64,000 nt of DNA from Chelonoidis abingdonii (Eukaryota; Chordata; Testudines; Testudinidae), in NCBI RefSeq assembly GCF_003597395.2, contig NC_133770.1:95452528-95516527 (forward strand), written 5' to 3'. The position numbers and the translations under genes were made by a program. Positions 58,746-64,000 of the stretch are shown piece after piece. Positions within the stretch are counted from its first letter, which is position 1. Each line of letters starts with the position of its first letter. The notes beneath the pieces were generated by a model. That model saw nothing but the letters and a program-made list of their open reading frames with translations, was not told the DNA's origin and ran no database searches.

Positions 58746-59040
58746 TCGGGACGGCTCTAGACATTTTGCTGCCACAGGCACGGAGGGTCCGCTGGTCCCG
58801 CGGCTTTGGTAGACCTCCTGCAGGCGTGCCTGTGGAGGATCTGCTGGTCCCGTGGCTTTGGCGGACCCTTTGCAGGCATGCCTGCGGGAGGTCCACCAAA
58901 GCCGCGGGATCAGCAGACCCTCCACAGACAAGCCGCAGAAGGGCCCCTGCCTGCCGCTCTCGCGGTGACCGGCAGAGCACCCCCCTGCAGCTTGCCGCCC
59001 CAGCCACACGCTTGGAGTGCTGATGCCTGGAGCCACCCCT
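58746..59040. mobile_element. GC-rich hAT-type MITE inserted in CR1, exact 8-bp target duplication
   Basis: Flanked by GAACTGCA on both sides (58738-58745 and 59041-59048); removing one copy restores the CR1 sequence. Ends GGGACGGCTCTAG and CTGGAGCCACCCCT are imperfect inverted repeats. The interior has the same palindromic blocks as 8623-8891 (GGAGGGTCCGCTGGTCCCG, GCAGGCGTGCCTG). Fusion frames with CR1 reading through it are artefacts. Confidence 0.92.
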
Positions 59041-59812
59041 GAACTGCACGCAGTATTCAAGGTGTGGGCATACCAGGGCTTATATAGTGGCATTATGATA
59101 TTTACTGTCTTATTATTTGTCTCTTTCGTAATGGTTCCTAACATTCTGTTAGTTTTTTTTGACTGTTCATTGAGTGGATGTTTTCAGAGAACTATCCACA
59201 AAGACTTCATAATCTCTTTCTTGAATGGTAACAGCTAATTTAGAGCCCATCATTTTGTATATATAGTTGAGATTATGTTTTTTAATGTGCATTACTTTGC
59301 ATTTATCAACTTTGAGTTTCATCTGCTGTTTTGTTGCCCAGTCATCCAGTTTTACAAGATCCCTTTGTAATTCTTCGCAGTCTGCTTTAGACTTAACGAT
59401 CCTAAGTAATTTTATATCATCTGCAAATTTTGTCACCTCCCTGTTTATCCTTTTTTCCAGATCGTTTATGAATATGTTGAACAGCACTGCTCCTAGTACA
59501 GATCCTGGGGGACCCCACTATTTACCTTTCTTCATTGTCAAAATTGACCATTTATTCCTATCCTTTGTTTCTGGTCTTTTAACTAGTTACTGATCTACGA
59601 GAGGACTTTCCTTCTTATTCCATGACTGCTTACTTTGCTTAAGAGCCTTTGGTAAGGGACCTTGTCAAAGGCTTTCTGAAACTCCAAGTATACTATATTC
59701 ACGGAATCACCCTTGTCCACATGTTTATTGACCCCCTCAAAGAATTGCAATAGATTGGTGAGACATGATTTCTCTTTACAACAGACATGTTGACTCTTCC
59801 TCAGCAAACAGT
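59041..59812 (-). mobile_element. CR1 LINE, reverse transcriptase part (minus strand)
   Basis: Minus-strand frames show FQKAFDKVPYQRLL (near 59680), FNIFINDLE, and the catalytic FADD at 59416-59427, followed by WATKQQMKLKVDKCKVMHI. The motif is intact, unlike the FADG of the old CR1, but frameshifts and stops separate the blocks and the element is 5'-truncated near 59812, so it is inactive. Confidence 0.9.
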
Positions 59813-62800
59813 GTTCACCTGTCCTGTCCCTATTAAATATAACACTTGCTCAAGGGCTTCCAAGTAACTCAGCTCCCTTGGAACCAGGTTCATCTCATTA
59901 TGCTTCTCTGCACCATGCAAAGAGGATTCATCCTAATTACTTCAGTATTGCAGACTTCCTCCCGTGGGATTTCCACTGAGGGAGATTTGATTTAATTTGC
60001 ACCAAGGAGAAAAGAGAGAGGATGCTGTGTCCACCCACATACACTTGTCTCTGGCCAGTATTGTTCAGTTTTGGGGGCTACACTGCTCCACTGCAGCCAG
60101 CCTGCTCCCCCAATCCTAGTGAAATTTCAATGAGGATTAATCAGTTACAGCCAAGTTAGGGCCTACACTGCACAGTGGTACAGAAAGAAAAAAGAAGAAA
60201 AATACTAACTTCAATATGCTTGTCCCAGAACTTTTGGGTTTGGACTGCTAGGGGTAAAAAGGTGCTATGCACCTGCTACTCCACCCTGAGCAGGCAGGAG
60301 AGTAGGTGGTGCCATGGCTCCATTTGCAATGTGCCATCCAGCTCAGCTGAGCCAGTGTGTACAAGGTTAGTGATCTACTACAGGTAAAGGACGGCAGCAG
60401 TTTAGTGCCCTCTGGAGCAAAGGGGGAACATGGACAGTATGTTTCTTTCCCTGAGCGGCTATGGAACAGGACATGTACATGCCACTTCTTACACGGTGCA
60501 AACTGGGAAATCATAATCTCATCCTTAATGCTTATGAAAGCACGTTCAGGCGTTTGGGTAGAAGGTATTTGAGACATGCTAAGTATGATGATTATTCTCT
60601 ACTCCTGCCCAGAGAGTGCTGTTTTTGGATTAGTATATTTAGAGCACTCTCCTTCACACTAAGCTCCAGCATTCAGCTATCACCTCGCTTGTGCATACAG
60701 GATGAAATTCACCCTTTCCAACACAGATCTTAGCGTGCAAGCTTTGTACAAGGAACTAAGAGTGATTTGGGAAGAGGATGGAATTCATCCCGCCAGTTGG
60801 TAGGTACATTAACTAAGACATCCATTTGAAGTGCTTCCCTCTTGACCAGCCTCACTGGAGGTTATAGCCCATCTCTGAAGCATGGAATAGGAGTTCTCGT
60901 GCCCTTAACATCCATAAATACCTTTCGGACATTAAGGGCAGGGAATTGCCATCATGCCACCTCTTTGAAAACTTCTGTGGTGCTTCATGTCCGATGTGGA
61001 AGGTGTATGCTTATTGCTCCCAAGTCAATGAATTATTCACCTCCTCTTCGTGAGATATTAAAACACCTTCCAAATACAGAATGTAAGGACTTATTTAGGA
61101 TTCAGACAAATGAGACATTGGGTAAAATTTTACGCTGTCCCAAAATTGCTACAATACCATGACCCTAGACCTTTTGTCACTAAAATGGTTCATGGTAGTT
61201 GCCACAGCTTGTAAAATAAATCAGTTATACACGCTTTCCGTTCTGGTCATTATTCTGAACTTGGCTCATATTGGTTCAGTGTGGTCATTCAGACCAGTCA
61301 TGCTTTCTCTGTATGGCACTGCCTGTGAGTCTTGAACCTCTTCTGTAGAGCTGATGGACTTTTCACATTGCTGTTTTCAGAGACCACATCAAGCTCCACC
61401 ATCTCTGTCATAAGCTGTTTCTGCGATACCGCCCCCCCCCCCCGCAAGAAAACCCACTTATTGTGGTTGACCTAATGATTAACTTCTTGAGCATGTAAGA
61501 AGCTGAGGCTTTTCATCATTTTAAAGCTGCTTACTTCTATTTAGGGCACTTGTGACGTGCTGCAGAACCATACTGGCACAACATAAATCCTACACTTTGG
61601 TGTTTTTAGTGAAGGGCACTGAGACAGGTGGAATTACTGTCTGCTTTTGCTGAAACAAGACGAAGACACCACACACGCTCGTGAAGAGAAGACTCAGATG
61701 CAGAGTGACCTTTTTGTCACATTAATGGACAAAAATTTGCAGTAGGAGACTTGATTCCCTCCCACTCCCAGTAAACAATAAGTATTGGTGCTGAAGTTTG
61801 TTTATCTATTAGATATTTTTAGGCCATCCGGCATCATAGTTACCTAAGCACCCTGAAGGGAAGTTAACAGAAAGAATTCTAGTGTATTTATATAAAGGGA
61901 AAATATTTTTAAATTCCTTATTAGAAGGAATAGAGCCAAACCCTTACTTCACTGGGAGTTGCAGTTGCTCATGATTGGACCCATGCAATTTTAAGAACTT
62001 TTTTTGGTGCTAATAATCAAATGTTAATTTCTGTTGATTTTGCTTGCTCTGTGAGATCTACATACATACACTTCTTTTCCCACCCTGATTTCTTTCATTT
62101 TGTATCTTTATCCACTCCTTCTCCTTCCCTGCCATTTTCTTTTGGTAGTGTTGCTGCTCAGAGGTCTGGGGAGAGCTGGCAGTTTCTATGTGAGCTTGAG
62201 GCAGCTGACTTCCCAATCTCTTTGTTCAGACATCCCCAGATCAAATGCAGTCCCGAATTAATTGTGAGCCTTTGAGGAGTAGAATACAAGATGTGAAGAA
62301 AGCAGCTGGCCCAGAAGAGAGTACTAGAACATAGTTCTTGTAAGACACCTGAGAAAGTAGGAGCAGAACACAGCTTGGATAAGGAAGGCCTTAAGAATTC
62401 AGGTTAGTTTGAGCTTCAGGTTAGTTATTTTCTCTGAAAGAGTTCATCCATCATAAGTTCAGATATAGATGGGCAAGCATGTATACTGTTACCTTTCACT
62501 ATATTTCTCATAGCATTTGAAACTGACTGACTGTTGCCATTAAAGATTGCATCCTATGGCAGAGTTTGCAGGATTAGGGTCCTGGTCGAAATTCCAATTC
62601 ATACCTTCATTATTTATCTTCTCCTATAGTTTAACCTACATGGGTTATTCTTCACTTTCCCTTTTACAAACACCCAATCTTGCTGGAGCAGGATGGCTGT
62701 GGGGTTCCACGCCAGACCTGGTTGTATTTCAGGGGTGCGGTGAAGTGATTCTTTATCCCTACAATCCGTAAAACATTCTATGAGCCTTCTGAATGAAAGG

Positions 62801-64000
62801 AATATGGTCTATTGGGTAATTTAATAAACTGGGGGTAGACTAAACTTGCAAATGGAGCTATTGGTACTTTCACCGGTTAGCTGTAACTGAAGTACACACA
62901 GTTCAGTGTGTTCACAATATCCACACTGATGTGGTTTCAGAAGCTTAGACCTGCAGCCCTCTGGCCACACTAATGGTATCCTGAACTGGTTCAGTTGCAA
63001 TGTACTCTGCAAAGGTCCACTGATCAGGGCAGGGATCGGGCAGAGACAGCATGACTGTCAGGAGTGGAGCAGCTTGCCTGGCAAACCTCCTATACTTCCC
63101 GATTTGGTTCTCCTCCCTGCCCATTCCCAGCCATACACCCTCATTCTGCATTGCACATCTTTACCTTCTGTAGAATATTCATTGTGTCAGGCAGCACAGA
63201 GTCTAGATATTTTCATTTTTGTTACCCCTCCCCCGCAGACCATTTCCAACTGGAATGTTTACATTTTCTCTGCCTTCATAGGCAACATAAGCAGCACTCC
63301 CTCCATGGGCATTTTAGTTTCAATAGAGCAAACATTTCTCCCAGCATCTGAAATGGAACCACAAATGTGTCTCTTAGCTGAATAATGGAGAAAGCAAATT
63401 TCCATACTGGGTACAAAGTCGCAAGGCAAATTCCATGCTCACAAACCTTGGAGGGACTACACATGAGTGGATTCCTGTGTGTTCAGATCGTTCTTTCCAG
63501 CCTTCCAGAGGCATGATCTCCTCTGCTAAAAGTAGGTCATATAGGAGTCCCTGTCAGCGTACCCGCTAGATCTACCTTAGAGTGAGCTCAGCTTGTCTTC
63601 TAACTGCCTATGCCAAATTGGGTGGTGACTTGGAGCATGACTATGTTGTCCTTGGCAGGGTAAACACTTCTGAGAAGACCCATCCAAGTGTAAACAAGAG
63701 CAGGCAGAGGACTTGTACAGAAATAGCACCTCAGGTCCTGGGATAATCCCTGCAGGGAGAAGAGAGGTCCAGCGGCAGAATGGACCACAGCAGCTTCAAT
63801 ACTAGCAGGATACATTGAATTTCTGAAATCTTTATTATAACCTCTCATTTTAAAATATTACCTTATTGTTTGGGTTGGGTTGGGTTGGTTTGTTATGTAT
63901 GACTATGACATAGACAAGAAAGGCAAAGTTAATACTAGTTGGCTGGGCTATACACAGGATCCTCTATTTTCACAATCCTGTGGACATGGAACTAGTCACA

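Larger units (their letters stand above)
46553..64000. other. Upstream flank of AOAH
   Basis: DNA 5' of the AOAH start codon. It includes the presumed promoter region, not pinpointed: no clear TATA box and no CpG island. A GC-rich, CT-rich patch at 48100-48600 produces overlapping open frames on both strands without recognisable protein content. From 48600 to 50600, 51750 to 53400, and 59900 to 64000 I see no gene or repeat I can name. In mammals the next gene upstream of AOAH is ELMO1 at a large distance; none of its exons was recognised here. Confidence 0.6.

Noticed and set aside
58348..59049. 233-codon minus-strand frame
   Set aside because: A chance fusion of MITE sequence with the CR1 ORF2 C-terminus, not a gene.

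Overview
This is a 64 kb piece of vertebrate nuclear DNA. It is AT-rich, coding exons are few and short, and most recognisable sequence is transposable-element remains. CR1 LINEs, Penelope-like elements with GIY-YIG remnants, hAT-type non-autonomous elements and solo LTRs point to a non-avian sauropsid. A turtle is my best guess from repeat wording I recognise; a crocodilian cannot be excluded by eye. There are no bacterial-type operons, rRNA genes, tRNA genes or CRISPR arrays.

The one gene I can support is the 5' part of AOAH (acyloxyacyl hydrolase), the lysosomal/secreted enzyme that removes secondary acyl chains from lipid A of bacterial lipopolysaccharide. It lies on the minus strand. Four coding exons were assembled by reading splice sites and reading phase: 46402-46552 (start codon, signal peptide), 29809-29904, 25298-25364 and 22751-22850. 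Together they give residues 1-138: the signal peptide, the short propeptide and the complete saposin-like domain with its six cysteines. They end where the large GDSL-type catalytic subunit begins. The remaining exons are not seen and should lie beyond position 1. The ATG exon is preceded on the coding strand by a pyrimidine tract ending in AG, so the transcript may begin in an unseen 5'UTR exon upstream.

Region by region. 1-22750 (intron 4, partial): an old CR1 (about 2150-6515) split by a solo LTR and by a younger CR1 and carrying an inverted duplication; several MITEs, including a GC-rich hAT element with 8-bp target duplication (8623-8891); a Penelope 3' end; a CR1 3' end; a hAT element at 18255-18566; and a 908-bp solo LTR at 20008-20915. 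22851-29808: two introns with a Penelope GIY-YIG fragment, small CR1 and MITE relics, and a compact Penelope insertion of inverted structure. 29905-46401 (intron 1): more Penelope, including a palindromic unit with an 11-bp target duplication, MIR/CORE-SINE relics, an AT-rich foldback, and a second copy of the 20008 LTR family only about 600 bp from the ATG exon. 46553-64000: the upstream flank, with a degenerate minisatellite containing long C runs, a CTG/CAG repeat, a (TG)n tract, small repeats, an unassigned exon-like segment (56634-56725, minus), and a minus-strand CR1 whose reverse transcriptase still shows FADD and which is split by a second GC-rich hAT MITE (58746-59040).

I found no new gene system. 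The most unusual signals are structural: two Penelope-like insertions with the same head-to-head architecture, two hAT MITEs with different ends around a shared GC-rich palindromic core, a CR1 inverted duplication with an LTR at its apex, and a G-run minisatellite immediately upstream of the AOAH start codon.
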